Shown here: piece after piece, positions 1 to 10,399 of the stretch
Numbering within the stretch: the first letter of the stretch is position 1
How the letters are laid out: each line of letters begins with the position of its first letter
Assembly: GCA_015075425.1 (NCBI GenBank)
Contig: JABTUL010000001.1
Location: 186,001-250,000 of the forward strand
Direction of reading: 5' to 3'
Source: Spirochaetales bacterium
Lineage (GTDB): Bacteria > Spirochaetota > Leptospiria > Leptospirales > Leptonemataceae
DNA length: 64,000 nt
The notes under the pieces: generated by a model
Databases searched by the model: none
Told to the model about the DNA's origin: nothing
What the model saw: only the letters and a program-made list of their open reading frames with translations
Translations under genes and position numbers: made by a program

Positions 1-1
1 G

Positions 2-1228
2 GGAATTTGCACGGCCGTTGTTTGTTTTTCTGCCGTGCCTTTGACATCCGAACCCCGCAGTCATGCCTCGCTTCCTGAGCCTGTCTACCGGGCCCGTGCT
101 GTCGTGGATCCAACTCTTCCGCCCTCTGTTCCTACCTTGCTTGGTGTGGAGAATGAAGGAGTGTACATCGGAAGTGTGCGTCCTGTTTTTCATGCAGAAC
201 GCGGAGTGACCGTCGATGCCAGGGTAAGCATCAATGGCGGAGGGCCACGCCCTTTTAAGAGTGGTGAGATCCTTTTTGTAGCCGGTGATTACCGGCTGGA
301 TCTTTTAGCAACGCGCCTTTCCAATGGAAAGACCCGACAGAGCAGCACCTACTTCGAGCTCCGCCGGGCTGTTGTTGCCGTTGCAGAAATTAAAGCGGCG
401 ACCGGAGCTTCTGGAGAAGATGCCAGAGAACTGGTAGCGCTCTTTCAGGCACAGCTGGTTGCCACCAACCTTTTCACAGTTCCCCACCAGAGTCAGGTGG
501 ATCGGGTGCGTACCGTCATGGCCTCGGGTTGCAATGATACAATATGCGCGATTGAAATAGGACGAGGTCTGGATGCGGACTATGTCCTGAGTGGTCAGCT
601 AACGTTCGTGCGCGGCCAGAAAATTCTCGAACTCACTGTTTCACATATTGAACGCAATACAGTAGAATTTTCCGAAAAGATACCGTACCCGGCACGGGGA
701 CGTGACAGAGAAGCATCCGTGCGCTCTTCCACAAAGAAAGTTGCCGCCCGTATTCTGGGTCTTTCTCCCGCTGGTTTCCTTCTTCCCGACGAACGGATGG
801 CCGCCATTGCGCGCAGTGCCCTGTTCCCGGGCTGGGGTCAACTGCATGAAGGCCAGCGAGCCCGGGGGCTTTCCCTGATGGGTGCGGGTGGGCTGGCGGC
901 CGCGAACACTTTGTTTGCCTATCAGAATCTGGCTCGCGAACAGATCCAGTACAACAATACCTTCGGGCTTCCGGCAGGGAGCGCCGGGGATAATACTTTT
1001 TTACTTAATTCCTATATTTTTCGTCAGCGCAAAGAGCAGCTCTTGCAGGCAGAAGCCAACTACAACCGTTCCCTCTATTTACTGGGCGGGGTCTGGCTTT
1101 TCAGCCTGGCGGACATTGTATTTTTTCCCGACCACAGTCAGGTCGGTTTTTCTCTGTCGGCGGGAGATCTTTCCTGGAATCGGCCCGACGGGCCCGGATG
1201 GAACCTGGCTTTGCACTGGGCTTTTTGA
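2..1228 (+). CDS. Exported protein with C-terminal PGWGQ membrane region (5' truncated)
   Basis: The reading frame is open back to the window edge. The residues before the first possible GTG (35) look like the end of a signal peptide (AVVCFSAVP), so the true start lies upstream. The middle (about residues 130-240) resembles a domain that builds a score from exported components (VATNLFTVPHQSQVDRV, GLDADYVLSGQLTF), as in CsgG/TolB-like lipoproteins. The C-terminal third carries RSALFPGWGQLHEGQ followed by hydrophobic segments, a pattern seen in DUF5683-type envelope proteins and again in the gene at 11964-12824. Its stop overlaps the start of the CHAT gene (TGATG), so the two are probably co-transcribed. 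Function unknown; family placement is inferred. Confidence 0.75.
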   Translation, partial: GICTAVVCFSAVPLTSEPRSHASLPEPVYRARAVVDPTLPPSVPTLLGVENEGVYIGSVRPVFHAERGVTVDARVSINGGGPRPFKSGEILFVAGDYRLDLLATRLSNGKTRQSSTYFELRRAVVAVAEIKAATGASGEDARELVALFQAQLVATNLFTVPHQSQVDRVRTVMASGCNDTICAIEIGRGLDADYVLSGQLTFVRGQKILELTVSHIERNTVEFSEKIPYPARGRDREASVRSSTKKVAARILGLSPAGFLLPDERMAAIARSALFPGWGQLHEGQRARGLSLMGAGGLAAANTLFAYQNLAREQIQYNNTFGLPAGSAGDNTFLLNSYIFRQRKEQLLQAEANYNRSLYLLGGVWLFSLADIVFFPDHSQVGFSLSAGDLSWNRPDGPGWNLALHWAF

Positions 1229-3723
1229 TGCGGCGGCGCTTTTTCCTTCTTGCTTTTTCTGTCCAGGGGCTTGTGGCCCAGAGTCGTCCTGAACTTGCCG
1301 ATAGGGCCCGCCAGGCCCTATCAGCGGGTCGCATTGACCAGGCTTTGCTGCACTTAAGTCAGGCGATCCACAGTCCTGGTCCGGACCGGCTGTTACCGGA
1401 ACTGTACAATCAGATGGGTGTGGCCCTGAGCATGCGCGGAGACTATGTCCGTGCGGGTGAATTTTTTCAAAGAGCAGTGGTTACTTTACAGCAGCAGCTG
1501 GGAAAGGATCATTCGGGCAAGATACCGTATCTGCTCAATCTTGCAGAAGCAGAAAGAAAACTGGGCCGCAGCGCCGGCGCACTGATTTCCTACCAGGAAG
1601 CGTCTCAATTAATAAAAAAAAAGCATGGAAGTTCACACATACTTTACAGTATTGTTTTAAGTAACCTGGGACGACATTTTCTGGTTCTGGGTCAGCCCTT
1701 GAAGGCCCGGCCCTTGCTTGAAAAATCCGATCGCATTCTAAAAGGCCTTCATTCCCCCCCTGAGGGCCTGCTTTTAGCCGTCCGCGGTAACCTCTGTGAT
1801 GTCCACTTTCAGCTGGGAGATCGGCCGCAGGCAACCAGGATCTGTCAGGAGACTCTGGAATTGGCCGGGGCGGATTTTGCCACACAGAAAGCAGTTCTGC
1901 TTTTGACTCTTGGACAAATCCACAGAGCAGATGGGCAGCGTGAAGTGGCGGCGGAACATTTTCAAAAGGCCCTGCTACTTTTAGAAAGCGAACCTCTGGA
2001 AATGATAAAAGCAAGAGCGCTTCTGGCCCGGCTGCACCTTAAAGATCAGGAAGATGCCCTGGCCGCAACAGAACTGGGGCAAGCTCTCGCGCTCATGCTC
2101 AAACATAGGTTCAGAATTGGCCGTGAGCGAGCCTGGTTTACCCACGGCCTGGCAGACATCTTTGACCTGTACATGGCGGTGCTTCTCAAGCAGAATCGAC
2201 TTGCGGATGCATTTCTTGCGGCCAATTACAAGAAAGGCCTCTCCCTTCTCGAAAGTGCCAATGAGAAAGAAATCTTTGTAGCGGCCGGTGTAGTCCCGGC
2301 CGAGCGTTCCCGCTGGGATGCTCTGGAAGAAAAGATAGAGCGGCTGCGGTCGGGGAAGGAATCGAGCAAAGAAGCACTCTGGCGTCTGGATCAGGAGCGC
2401 GATGAATTGTACAGCCAGTTGCTGGCCCGTTATCCGGATCTTGAAGAGCGCTTGCTGCCTTCCGTTTCATTAAAGAAAATGCAACAAACGCTCCGGTCAG
2501 GTGAACTCCTGGCTCAGTTTCATCTGCCCCGCGAAGGGGTCGGGGGTGCTTTTCTTCTGACCCGGGACGGCCTGCGCTGGCTACCCCTTGCGGATCACAG
2601 CAGGGTCCAGTCGGATCTGCGGAATTTGTACACAATCCATTCTGCGCCGGCCGATGATCCTGCGCGCCTGTGTCCCTGCGCCCGGGTGGGTTTGGCAGAT
2701 GGTTCTGAGTGGTGGATTGATCTGGCTCGCGAAGATCCGGATCTTGTCTGGAAGGACAGGCAGGTCTTTATTCGTGAACCGGCCGGAGAACGTTTGCTGG
2801 GTGAGAAAATCGCAGTCTTTGACGATCCGGAAATTGAGGACCTACGGCTGGCGCTGCTGAAGCGCCTGGATAAGAATCTGCTCCGACCCCTCCTTGATGG
2901 ACCGCCCATCCATCATTTGATCGTGGCTCCTGATGGCTGGCTTCATTTTGCACCTCTTTCAGTGCTCGGCACACCACCGCTGTACCGCAGAATGGCGATC
3001 AGCTATACGCCCTCGGCGGCGGTGACCGCACTTTTACGCAGCCGCGCAAGTCCGCCAGCAAGGCTTCCCTTTTTTGCCGTGGGCGATGCCGTGTACGCCG
3101 GGGATGAAAGTGAGCGGCCTGATTTGCCTGACACGCGCCAGGAAGTAGACACACTTTTACGTATGGCTTACGGCAAAACGGATGGACACACTCTCATGGG
3201 ATCTTCTGCGCGTCGCGGGGAGTTCTTGCGTTTGAGTGATTCCGGTGGGCTCGCACGGTATCGATTTCTTCATCTGGCATTGCATGGATCTTTTGAGCCG
3301 GGAAGAGCCGGTTCCTCCGGGCTGGTCTTTTCTCTGCCGGGTGCCCTGGCCAGGCGTCATCCGACTCTCGGAAGGGATGACCGGGATGGCGATGGTATAT
3401 TGCTCGGCAGTGAAGCTCGCAGCCTGAAGCTGAGCGCAGATTTGACGGTCCTTGCCGCTTGCGATACTGTGCCTGGATTGGAAATGGCTGGTGAAGGAAT
3501 GGTTGCCCTGCCTCAATCGCTCCTCCTTGCTGGATCGCGGGCGGTTCTGGCCACACTCTGGTCTTTACCGGGCGATGCTTCCATAGATTTGATGCGTGAA
3601 CTTTATCCACTCCTTTTTGCAAACACTCCGCCGGCGCAGGCCTTGCGCCAGGCACAGGAAAAGATTGCAGAAAAAAAGAAAGACCCCTACTACTGGGCTT
3701 CTCCGGTGCTGTATGGTCATTGA
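1228..3723 (+). CDS. CHAT-domain protease with N-terminal TPR repeats, exported
   Basis: 831 residues from the ATG that overlaps the previous stop (TGATG); this start gives a clean signal peptide (MRRRFFLLAFSVQGLVAQ). Residues about 25-330 are TPR-like helical repeats (for example LYNQMGVALSMRGDYVRAGEFF). The C-terminal 300 residues form a CHAT domain, a caspase-like cysteine peptidase. The catalytic histidine is in HLALHG (His686) and the nucleophile in VLAACDT (Cys745), with the usual ending GLATLW/ASPVLYG-like block (AVLATLWSLPG, YYWASPVLYGH). CHAT proteases with TPRs are often activated by partner binding, and known examples include gRAMP-linked Csx29 and HetF. This one appears to act outside the cytoplasm. 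It overlaps the tlpA-like gene by 11 bp. Substrate unknown. Confidence 0.9.
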   Translation: MRRRFFLLAFSVQGLVAQSRPELADRARQALSAGRIDQALLHLSQAIHSPGPDRLLPELYNQMGVALSMRGDYVRAGEFFQRAVVTLQQQLGKDHSGKIPYLLNLAEAERKLGRSAGALISYQEASQLIKKKHGSSHILYSIVLSNLGRHFLVLGQPLKARPLLEKSDRILKGLHSPPEGLLLAVRGNLCDVHFQLGDRPQATRICQETLELAGADFATQKAVLLLTLGQIHRADGQREVAAEHFQKALLLLESEPLEMIKARALLARLHLKDQEDALAATELGQALALMLKHRFRIGRERAWFTHGLADIFDLYMAVLLKQNRLADAFLAANYKKGLSLLESANEKEIFVAAGVVPAERSRWDALEEKIERLRSGKESSKEALWRLDQERDELYSQLLARYPDLEERLLPSVSLKKMQQTLRSGELLAQFHLPREGVGGAFLLTRDGLRWLPLADHSRVQSDLRNLYTIHSAPADDPARLCPCARVGLADGSEWWIDLAREDPDLVWKDRQVFIREPAGERLLGEKIAVFDDPEIEDLRLALLKRLDKNLLRPLLDGPPIHHLIVAPDGWLHFAPLSVLGTPPLYRRMAISYTPSAAVTALLRSRASPPARLPFFAVGDAVYAGDESERPDLPDTRQEVDTLLRMAYGKTDGHTLMGSSARRGEFLRLSDSGGLARYRFLHLALHGSFEPGRAGSSGLVFSLPGALARRHPTLGRDDRDGDGILLGSEARSLKLSADLTVLAACDTVPGLEMAGEGMVALPQSLLLAGSRAVLATLWSLPGDASIDLMRELYPLLFANTPPAQALRQAQEKIAEKKKDPYYWASPVLYGH

Positions 3724-4186
3724 CAGGTTTTTGTGTCTGTTACTTTTCTCCACCGTTGTTCAGGCCCGGGATTTGCCCGCTGTTGTGCTCCGGGATTTGA
3801 TGGGTCGGCAGGGATCCTTTCCTTCCTTTGTGACTCCCGGACCGGTGATTGTGAATTTCTGGGCTACTTACTGCGAACCCTGCCGCAAGGAAATCCCCGA
3901 ACTCCGGGAGCTGGCCCGACAGAAAGCCGTCACCGTGCGCTTTATTAGTGTGGATTCCGCTTCAAGGGAAAATCTTGTGCGGGTTCAGGCAAAAGAACAG
4001 GGGATCGAGTTGCTTACACTGCTTGATAGATATAATAATGTATTGAAATTGTTAAAAATTCAGGATGGGCTTCCTGTAACTCTCCTCATTCACAGAGGGA
4101 AGATCGTTTACAGTGCGACCGGTTATGACGGTAGTTCCACAGCAAAGTTAAAGCAGGCGATCTGCACGCATCTTAACGCATGCTGA
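3713..4186 (+). CDS. TlpA/ResA-like thiol-disulfide oxidoreductase, exported
   Basis: 157 residues starting at an ATG inside the 3' end of the CHAT gene. The N-terminus is a short signal peptide (MVIDRFLCLLLFSTVVQA). A thioredoxin fold follows, with the redox motif YCEPC (Cys54, Cys57) in the TlpA-type context NFWATYCEPCRKEIPEL and the cis-proline region GLPVTLLIHRG. Such proteins reduce disulfides in the periplasm, for example in cytochrome maturation. Here the coupling to a periplasmic cysteine protease suggests it may keep the CHAT cysteine reduced; that link is inference. The gene ends convergently with the M48 peptidase (14-bp overlap). Confidence 0.9.
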   Translation: MVIDRFLCLLLFSTVVQARDLPAVVLRDLMGRQGSFPSFVTPGPVIVNFWATYCEPCRKEIPELRELARQKAVTVRFISVDSASRENLVRVQAKEQGIELLTLLDRYNNVLKLLKIQDGLPVTLLIHRGKIVYSATGYDGSSTAKLKQAICTHLNAC

Positions 4187-5492
4187 GACGGGCATGCTGA
4201 GCCCAGGCGCTTGTGGGGTCATGGTTTTTCAGGTAGCTCTGCCAGGTGGTGCGGGCTTTCTCCGGCTGGCCGTTCAGGCAGTACCATTTGCCCAGATTGA
4301 AAAGTGCAGCAAAACGGATAGAGGGACTGAGCGGGTCCAGCCGCGGGAGAGCCCTTGAGCGGGCCAGATCCCGGGCTGTCCGGTAGGGATCGTTTCGCAT
4401 GGATGTTTCATGGTAGCGGTCAATGAGCAGAGCTGCCTCTTGAAAAGAGGCCAGACTCTTCCGGGCCTCCCCTCTTTGAAAGTATACAATTCCATAGTTA
4501 TTCAGAGTCAGTGCCCGCGACAACGGACTGGACGATGGGTCAGGGCAGTCGTCCTTGTGGCGCCGTGCCGGGTCATAGCTGAGCAAAGCCAGTTTTGCCG
4601 AGCAGGTAATACTATCCGGGTTTTCCAGGCGTTCATAGGCAGAGACGGCGGCGCGGTAGTAGGCAAGATTGCCGGGGATTTTTCGCGATGGTCCGCGAAC
4701 AGCCTCCTTTTTCTGTAACATGGCATCGTCAAAGTATCGCGAAGCGATGGCGGTCTTGAACATCAGCTCATCCACGCTGGCTGTCGCTTCCCAGAGCCGA
4801 TGTCGCGCGAGCGCCAGTGCCTGTTCCAGGAAAGGATTGCGTCCGGTAAGGAGCTCCCGGTCCAGGACAAAAACGGCGGCCCTGAGTCGCTCCACACCTC
4901 CGACTTCAATAGAGCCAAATGCATGCTCCAGATCCGCGAGCCTTTGATGGTCTCCCGCATCTCTGGACTGCAACCGTGCCATGCGGGCATGGAGGGTGGG
5001 GTGAGTGTTCAGGTAGGGATTTCCCTGCTCTTTTTCTCCGATGGCGACGAGGGCCTGCTTCAGCGAATCCGCAGAATAACCGGCTTTTTTCAGGGCGAAA
5101 AGAGCGAACGCGTCGGCTTCAAATTCCCGGGCCTGAGATACGCTGCTTTGACCGTCCGGTTGCTCAGTGCCCTGAGCCGGAGCATGCTCGTGCCCCAGAA
5201 GCACATGACCGATCTCATGAGCCAGAATGGCCGCCAGAGCATCCTCTTTTTCCCTGATGCGCTGCAACCGCACAATCAGCTCGCGCGTCACGACAATCAC
5301 GCTTTCTCGGGCATAGGCATTGCTTTCCGGAGCATCCACCAGGCGAGTCCGAACCGGGTAACCTGGCCGGCCAATAGACGCAGTAAGGCGTCCGGCCAGA
5401 AATTCCAGATAAGCATTGTCGACAATATCCCGTATCCTGCTTTCTTCCGCCAGGAGGGGCAGGGGAAGCAAGAGCAGGGTCCACAGCCGCAT
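4173..5492 (-). CDS. M48-family zinc metalloprotease with C-terminal TPR region, exported
   Basis: 439 residues. The chosen ATG gives a signal peptide (MRLWTLLLLPLPLLAEE); the open frame extends much further upstream across the sufB start, which is not credible. The zinc motif HEIGH is at residues 92-96, with the downstream EFEAD (about 123-127) supplying the third ligand, as in M48 peptidases of the BepA/YfgC type. The last half carries TPR-like repeats (LNNYGIVYFQRGEARKSLAS, RFAALFNLGKWYCLNGQPEK). BepA-like proteins act in outer-membrane protein quality control, so a similar envelope role is plausible. Divergent from sufB, with 81 bp between. Confidence 0.88.
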   Translation of the reverse strand: MRLWTLLLLPLPLLAEESRIRDIVDNAYLEFLAGRLTASIGRPGYPVRTRLVDAPESNAYARESVIVVTRELIVRLQRIREKEDALAAILAHEIGHVLLGHEHAPAQGTEQPDGQSSVSQAREFEADAFALFALKKAGYSADSLKQALVAIGEKEQGNPYLNTHPTLHARMARLQSRDAGDHQRLADLEHAFGSIEVGGVERLRAAVFVLDRELLTGRNPFLEQALALARHRLWEATASVDELMFKTAIASRYFDDAMLQKKEAVRGPSRKIPGNLAYYRAAVSAYERLENPDSITCSAKLALLSYDPARRHKDDCPDPSSSPLSRALTLNNYGIVYFQRGEARKSLASFQEAALLIDRYHETSMRNDPYRTARDLARSRALPRLDPLSPSIRFAALFNLGKWYCLNGQPEKARTTWQSYLKNHDPTSAWAQHARLSMR

Positions 5493-5573
5493 ACAGTCTC
5501 TTGCGGGGTGCTGATCCGCTGTCAATTTTATTACTGTCGGTTTTTCCCCTGCCTGGTATTTTGACTTCCAGAT

Positions 5574-6959
5574 ATGACAGCGACTGCTCTTGCTCCTGAA
5601 CCCGAATACTACGCCCCGGATGCCTTCCCGAACGGCATCAGCCGTAAAGTTGTGGAATCGATCTCGCATATCAAAAATGAGCCGGGCTGGATGACAGAAT
5701 TCCGGCTCAAGTCCTTTGACGTCTTTGAAAAAAAGCCCATGCCCGATTGGGGGTTTATACCTCACTTTCAGATCGATCTGGAAAATTATGTGCACTATGT
5801 TGGGTCCGGTGCTCGCAAGAAAAAATCCTGGGACGAAGTGGATCCTGAGGTACTGCGCAGTTTTGAACGCCTGGGCATTCCCGAGCATGAGCGCCGTTAC
5901 CTGGCCGGCCTTGAGGCCATGAATGATTCGGAGACGGTTTACGCCAATGTGAAAAAAGAGCTGGCGGACCTTGGTATTCTTTTTTGCGACATCGATACGG
6001 CGATTCGTGAGTATCCTGATATTGTTCGTAAATATATAGGAACGGTAGTGACGCCGTATGACAACAAATTCGCCGCCTTAAATAGCGCCGTTTTTTCCGG
6101 TGGCTCCTTTGCCTACTGCCCGCGGGGAGTTAAGACTCCAATGCCCCTGCAGGCCTACTTCAAGGTAACAGCTGCCGCATCCGGCCAGTATGAAAGGACG
6201 CTGCTCATTGCCGATGAGGGCGCTGAGATTGTCTACAGCGAAGGCTGTTCATCCGTACAGGATCTGGGTACGAATTTCCATACTGCTGTTGTTGAACTCG
6301 TCGCTCTGGATCGGGCACGGATTCATTATACAACCATCCAGAACTGGAAGAAGAATATGTACAACTGGACGGTGAAGCGGGGCCTTTGTGAATCCAGAGC
6401 GCATATCACCTGGACAGACGTGAATATTGGCGCTATAACCATGAAATATCCGGGAATCATTCTTAAAGGCGATAACAGCACCGGAGATATTCTCTCCCTG
6501 GCTTTTGCCGGGAGAGACCAGATCCAGGATACCGGTGCGCGGGTCGTTCATGTGGGGCAGAATACTCGCAGCAACATTCTGGCCAAAGGTATTGCCCTGG
6601 ACGGTGGCATCAATTCGTACCGCGGACTGGTTAAATTCGATAAAGGAGCAGTGGGTGCTTACAGTCACATCAAGTGCGATGGTCTGATGCTTGATGAGCG
6701 CAGCGAAAGCCACGCCTACCCTTACAATGATGTCAGCGGTACGGAGGGAACCTTAAATTACGAGGCTACGGTTTCAAAGATTGATAGCGATCAATTGTTT
6801 TATTTGCAGAGCAGAGGCCTTTCCGAAGACGAAGCCAAGTTGCTCATTATCAACGGCTTTTGCGAAGGAGTTGTTCGCAATCTGAACATTGAGTATTCCG
6901 TGGAGATGACGCGCCTGATCCGCATGATTCTGGAAGACGGCCAGGCGATCGCCTCGTAA
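5574..6959 (+). CDS. sufB: Fe-S cluster assembly protein SufB
   Basis: 461 residues, the usual length for SufB. With SufC and SufD it forms the SufBC2D scaffold that builds [4Fe-4S] clusters in the cytoplasm. Recognisable blocks are the N-terminal [20 protein letters not shown], the core [19 protein letters not shown] and the C-terminal [19 protein letters not shown] followed by IINGF. First gene of a six-gene SUF operon. No strong Shine-Dalgarno is visible before the ATG. Confidence 0.97.
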   Translation: MTATALAPEPEYYAPDAFPNGISRKVVESISHIKNEPGWMTEFRLKSFDVFEKKPMPDWGFIPHFQIDLENYVHYVGSGARKKKSWDEVDPEVLRSFERLGIPEHERRYLAGLEAMNDSETVYANVKKELADLGILFCDIDTAIREYPDIVRKYIGTVVTPYDNKFAALNSAVFSGGSFAYCPRGVKTPMPLQAYFKVTAAASGQYERTLLIADEGAEIVYSEGCSSVQDLGTNFHTAVVELVALDRARIHYTTIQNWKKNMYNWTVKRGLCESRAHITWTDVNIGAITMKYPGIILKGDNSTGDILSLAFAGRDQIQDTGARVVHVGQNTRSNILAKGIALDGGINSYRGLVKFDKGAVGAYSHIKCDGLMLDERSESHAYPYNDVSGTEGTLNYEATVSKIDSDQLFYLQSRGLSEDEAKLLIINGFCEGVVRNLNIEYSVEMTRLIRMILEDGQAIAS

Positions 6960-6983
6960 AATAATTGGAAGCAGGAAAAAGCA

Positions 6984-7721
6984 TTGCTCGAGATCAAGAA
7001 TCTATCTGTATCTGTTAAAGATAAACAAATATTGCATGGTCTGAATCTGAATTTACCTCAGGGGCAGGTGCATGCTATCATGGGGCCCAATGGATCCGGG
7101 AAAAGCACGCTCTCTGCCGTACTCATGGGGCACCCGGATTATCAGGTAACCGGAGGACAGATCCTCTTTCAGGGAGAGTCTTTGTTTGAGCTTTCTGTGG
7201 ATGAGCGAGCACGCCGCGGCATCTTCCTTTGTTTCCAGTACCCGGTAGCCATTCCCGGCGTGACCATCCCGAACTTCCTTAAGACGGTGCTTAAAAACAC
7301 AACCGGCCAGGATTTGAGTGTCCGGGAATTTCGCGCCCGTTTGAAAACAGCCATGGCGTCTCTGGAGATGGATGATCGTTATCTGGCTCGTTATGTGAAC
7401 GATGGTTTTTCCGGTGGTGAGAAAAAACGATTGGAAATACTGCAGATGATGCTCATGGAGCCGGCTCTGGCCATCCTCGACGAAACAGATTCCGGGCTGG
7501 ACATTGATGCGCTGCGCATCATCGCTCAGGGTATTGAAAAAATGCGTTCAGCACAGCGTTCCATGCTGGTGATCACGCATTACAAACGGATTCTGAATTA
7601 TATCAAGCCCGATGTGGTTCATGTACTGGCCGGAGGTCGTATTGCCCATACTGGAGGGCCGGAGCTTGCCGATCGTCTGGAAAATGAAGGATACGACTGG
7701 GTGATTTCCCGTGCCGGATAG
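6984..7721 (+). CDS. sufC: Fe-S cluster assembly ATPase SufC
   Basis: 245 residues; an ABC-type ATPase that powers conformational change of the SufBCD scaffold. Walker A is GPNGSGKS (about 34-41), the signature is FSGGEKKR, and Walker B is [12 protein letters not shown]. The start is a TTG at 6984, preceded by GCAGGAAAAAGCA, which serves as ribosome binding site; no better start exists. It lies 24 bp after sufB and overlaps sufD by 11 bp. Confidence 0.97.
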   Translation: MLEIKNLSVSVKDKQILHGLNLNLPQGQVHAIMGPNGSGKSTLSAVLMGHPDYQVTGGQILFQGESLFELSVDERARRGIFLCFQYPVAIPGVTIPNFLKTVLKNTTGQDLSVREFRARLKTAMASLEMDDRYLARYVNDGFSGGEKKRLEILQMMLMEPALAILDETDSGLDIDALRIIAQGIEKMRSAQRSMLVITHYKRILNYIKPDVVHVLAGGRIAHTGGPELADRLENEGYDWVISRAG

Positions 7722-8859
7722 GGCAACGAATGCTGCACTTCCTTCTGAACTCATGCGGCGGGTTGAGCAGTTGCGTTCAGAAATGGTACTCCCGGATCGG
7801 CGGCACGAATCCTGGCGCAAGCTGGATCTGGGAGGGCTGAAACTTCGCGAGCTTCCGGGCCTTTCTAATGGAAAAGATCCGGGGTCGGCCGGCAAGATTG
7901 AGATCAGCGGACCGGTCCTTGATGTATGGCAGGGCGCTGATTTCTGGAAAAAATCAACTTACTACAGCCGGCCGGACTCGTCTCAGGATGAAATGCGCAA
8001 GGGCAGCCTTGCAGAACTATTTCTTTTCAATCCGGGGGGAGCTGCCTTTCTTTCCGTTGGCGGCGAGGGTCGCATCCATATCCGGCACGTTCGCGGAGAC
8101 CTTCCCTGGCTTGCCACCCGCCTTGTCATAAACGTTGCCCCCGGGGCCCGGCTCGTCATTGTGGAAGAGCTGGAAAAAGAATCGCTGCAACTGCAATGCC
8201 CGGTTACAGATCTGGAACTGGGAGAGGGAGCGAACGTAGAGTATGTGACTCTTTCTCGACCCTCAGAAGATTGCTACTATTTTCACAACTGGCAGGCCAG
8301 TATGGGACGCGACAGTCAGTTACTACTTAAGTACTATCATGGCGGCGGCCTGCGCGGTAAGAATTATTACCGGACCAGCCTCATGGACAGAGGTGCCAAT
8401 GTTCAAGCCACATGCGTTGCCAGCGGTGCAGGACGGGAAGTGCTCGATATGCATATGCTTATGGATCACCGGGCGTCGCACACAGAGAGCAGGATCGATT
8501 ATCGTACTGTCCTTGCCGATCATGCGCACAGCATTTTCAATGGCAATTTGTTAATCGGTAACGCTCTGAGGGCGATTCATTCGCGTCAGACCAATCGCAA
8601 TATTGTCCTGGGGCAGAAGGCCCGGGCAGAATCCATGCCCAATCTCATCATCAAAGCGGAAAGCGTTTCCTGCGAACATGGTGCGACAGTGGGTCAGCTG
8701 GACCAGGCTGCCCTTTTTTATCTGATGAGCAGGGGACTGACAGAAACGGAAGCCCGTTCCATGCTGGTTCATGGATTCCTGGATGAAAATGTGCGACAAT
8801 TTCCGGAAGAATTTCAAAAAGAGATCCAGGATTCCATTCGAGAGCGCATCAAAGCATGA
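7711..8859 (+). CDS. sufD: Fe-S cluster assembly protein SufD
   Basis: 382 residues, starting at a GTG inside the end of sufC. The N-terminal part is variable, as usual for SufD. The C-terminal beta-helix is typical: [17 protein letters not shown], then [19 protein letters not shown] and [17 protein letters not shown]. The conserved Cys and His of CEHGAT are present. It is the third SufBC2D subunit and is needed for iron entry. It overlaps the Rieske gene by 4 bp. Confidence 0.96.
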   Translation: MPDRATNAALPSELMRRVEQLRSEMVLPDRRHESWRKLDLGGLKLRELPGLSNGKDPGSAGKIEISGPVLDVWQGADFWKKSTYYSRPDSSQDEMRKGSLAELFLFNPGGAAFLSVGGEGRIHIRHVRGDLPWLATRLVINVAPGARLVIVEELEKESLQLQCPVTDLELGEGANVEYVTLSRPSEDCYYFHNWQASMGRDSQLLLKYYHGGGLRGKNYYRTSLMDRGANVQATCVASGAGREVLDMHMLMDHRASHTESRIDYRTVLADHAHSIFNGNLLIGNALRAIHSRQTNRNIVLGQKARAESMPNLIIKAESVSCEHGATVGQLDQAALFYLMSRGLTETEARSMLVHGFLDENVRQFPEEFQKEIQDSIRERIKA

Positions 8860-9158
8860 AGGTTACAGTTTGTAAAGAGTATGAATTGTCAGAACGGCCG
8901 CTGGTCGTGGAGACCGATTTTGGCCGTATTGCTGTGCTGCGCAAAGATGGCGAAGTTCTGGCGTTTGAAGATGTTTGTACTCATGATGATGGGCCTCTGG
9001 CAGAGGGAGAAATTGAAGGTGATAGCATTGTATGTCCGCGGCACGGGGCTTCCTTTGATATGAAAAAGGGCACTGCCCTGCGGATGCCGGCCACAGAAGG
9101 AATTGCAACATTCACTGCGGTGATTCGGGATGGCCAGGTTGAAGTGGAAATTGATTGA
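8856..9158 (+). CDS. Rieske [2Fe-2S] ferredoxin (NirD/NagAb-like) in the SUF operon
   Basis: 100 residues. The two Rieske ligand pairs are intact: Cys41-x-His43 in VCTHDDGPL and Cys60-x-x-His63 in VCPRHGASFD. Small Rieske proteins of this type transfer electrons. Their position between sufD and sufS recurs in SUF operons and suggests electron supply for cluster assembly. Coupled by an ATGA overlap to sufD and followed after 2 bp by the sufS ATG. Confidence 0.93.
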   Translation: MKVTVCKEYELSERPLVVETDFGRIAVLRKDGEVLAFEDVCTHDDGPLAEGEIEGDSIVCPRHGASFDMKKGTALRMPATEGIATFTAVIRDGQVEVEID

Positions 9159-9160
9159 TT

Positions 9161-10399
9161 ATGTTTGATGTAGAAAAAATTCGCAAAGACTTTCCCATCC
9201 TGTCCTCCCGGATGAACGGAAAACCGCTGGTATTTCTGGATTCTGCGGCATCATCGCAAAAGCCGCAGCGGGTCATTGATGCCTTTGAAGACTACTATCG
9301 CTGTCGTAATGCGAATATCCATCGTGGTGCCTACCGACTTTCCTATGAAGCCACGGATATGTATGATAAAACCAGGTCTCGCCTGGCTCGTTTCATTGGT
9401 GCCTCAGATCCGGCAACAGTGATCTTTACCCGCAACACCACAGAAAGTCTGAATCTTGTGGCGCAGAGCTGGGGAATGGCCAACCTGCGCGCCGGCGATG
9501 AGATCATACTTACGGAACTGGAACACCACTCCAATCTGGTTCCCTGGTTCATGATCGCAGAGCGCACCGGCGCAGTCATCAAATACCTGCCGCTTACTCA
9601 GGACGGCAGACTGGCATTGGAGCAACTGGAGCCACTGATCAGCAAACGCACCCGCCTGATGTCCGTGGCCCATATGAGCAACGCTCTGGGCACCATCCAT
9701 GATATTGCAGCGATTCGCCAGGTTACCCGGGCTCACGGCGTTCTGCTCTGTGTGGATGGAGCTCAGGGTGCCAGCCATTTGCCGGTAAAAGTTGAAGAGC
9801 TGGGCGTGGACTTCTACGCTTTATCGGCTCATAAAATGCTGGGTCCCACGGGTGTCGGCGCTCTCTATGGCCGCCGTGAACTCCTCGAGTCCATGCCGCC
9901 CTTTCTGGGCGGTGGTGACATGATCCTCTATGTTACCCGCGATGGTTTTGTTCCCGCCGGTCTGCCGGAAAAATTTGAAGCGGGTACGCCGAACATTGCG
10001 GGGGTGGTGGCTTTTCACAATGCCATGGACTATCTCGAGCAGGTGGGTCTCGAAACTATCCATGAGCACGAACAGAATCTGGTAAAAGCGGCCGTGAACA
10101 AACTCAGAGAAATCCCGGGAGTGCTCCTCTACGGAACGGAAGAATGGGACTGGCGTGGTGGAATCGTCTCATTTAACATTGAAGGTGTCCATCAGCACGA
10201 TGTGGGCAGCATTCTCGATGAAGAAGGAATTGCCGTACGTGCGGGCCATCATTGTTGCGAGCCCTTCATGCGCAGTAGAGAATTAAGCGGGACTGTTCGG
10301 GCCAGTTTCTATCTTTACAACACAATGGCGGAAATCGATCAGCTGGTTCTGGGGATCCAGCGCGTGAAGGAAGTATTTAAAAGTGTCGCTCGAAGATGA
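9161..10399 (+). CDS. sufS: Cysteine desulfurase SufS
   Basis: 412 residues from the ATG two bases after the Rieske stop; an in-frame TTG six bases earlier is less likely. PLP-dependent, mobilises sulfur from cysteine as a persulfide. The PLP lysine is in LSAHKMLGPTG (Lys225), and the persulfide cysteine is Cys365 in RAGHHCCEPFM, a second cysteine directly following it. Group II SufS enzymes of this type work with SufU or SufE; here sufU follows with a 17-bp overlap. Confidence 0.97.
   Translation: MFDVEKIRKDFPILSSRMNGKPLVFLDSAASSQKPQRVIDAFEDYYRCRNANIHRGAYRLSYEATDMYDKTRSRLARFIGASDPATVIFTRNTTESLNLVAQSWGMANLRAGDEIILTELEHHSNLVPWFMIAERTGAVIKYLPLTQDGRLALEQLEPLISKRTRLMSVAHMSNALGTIHDIAAIRQVTRAHGVLLCVDGAQGASHLPVKVEELGVDFYALSAHKMLGPTGVGALYGRRELLESMPPFLGGGDMILYVTRDGFVPAGLPEKFEAGTPNIAGVVAFHNAMDYLEQVGLETIHEHEQNLVKAAVNKLREIPGVLLYGTEEWDWRGGIVSFNIEGVHQHDVGSILDEEGIAVRAGHHCCEPFMRSRELSGTVRASFYLYNTMAEIDQLVLGIQRVKEVFKSVARR

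Noticed and set aside
4800..5564. Long open frame on the plus strand opposite the M48 peptidase
   Set aside because: Fully antisense to a protein with intact HEIGH and signal peptide; the translation has no family features.
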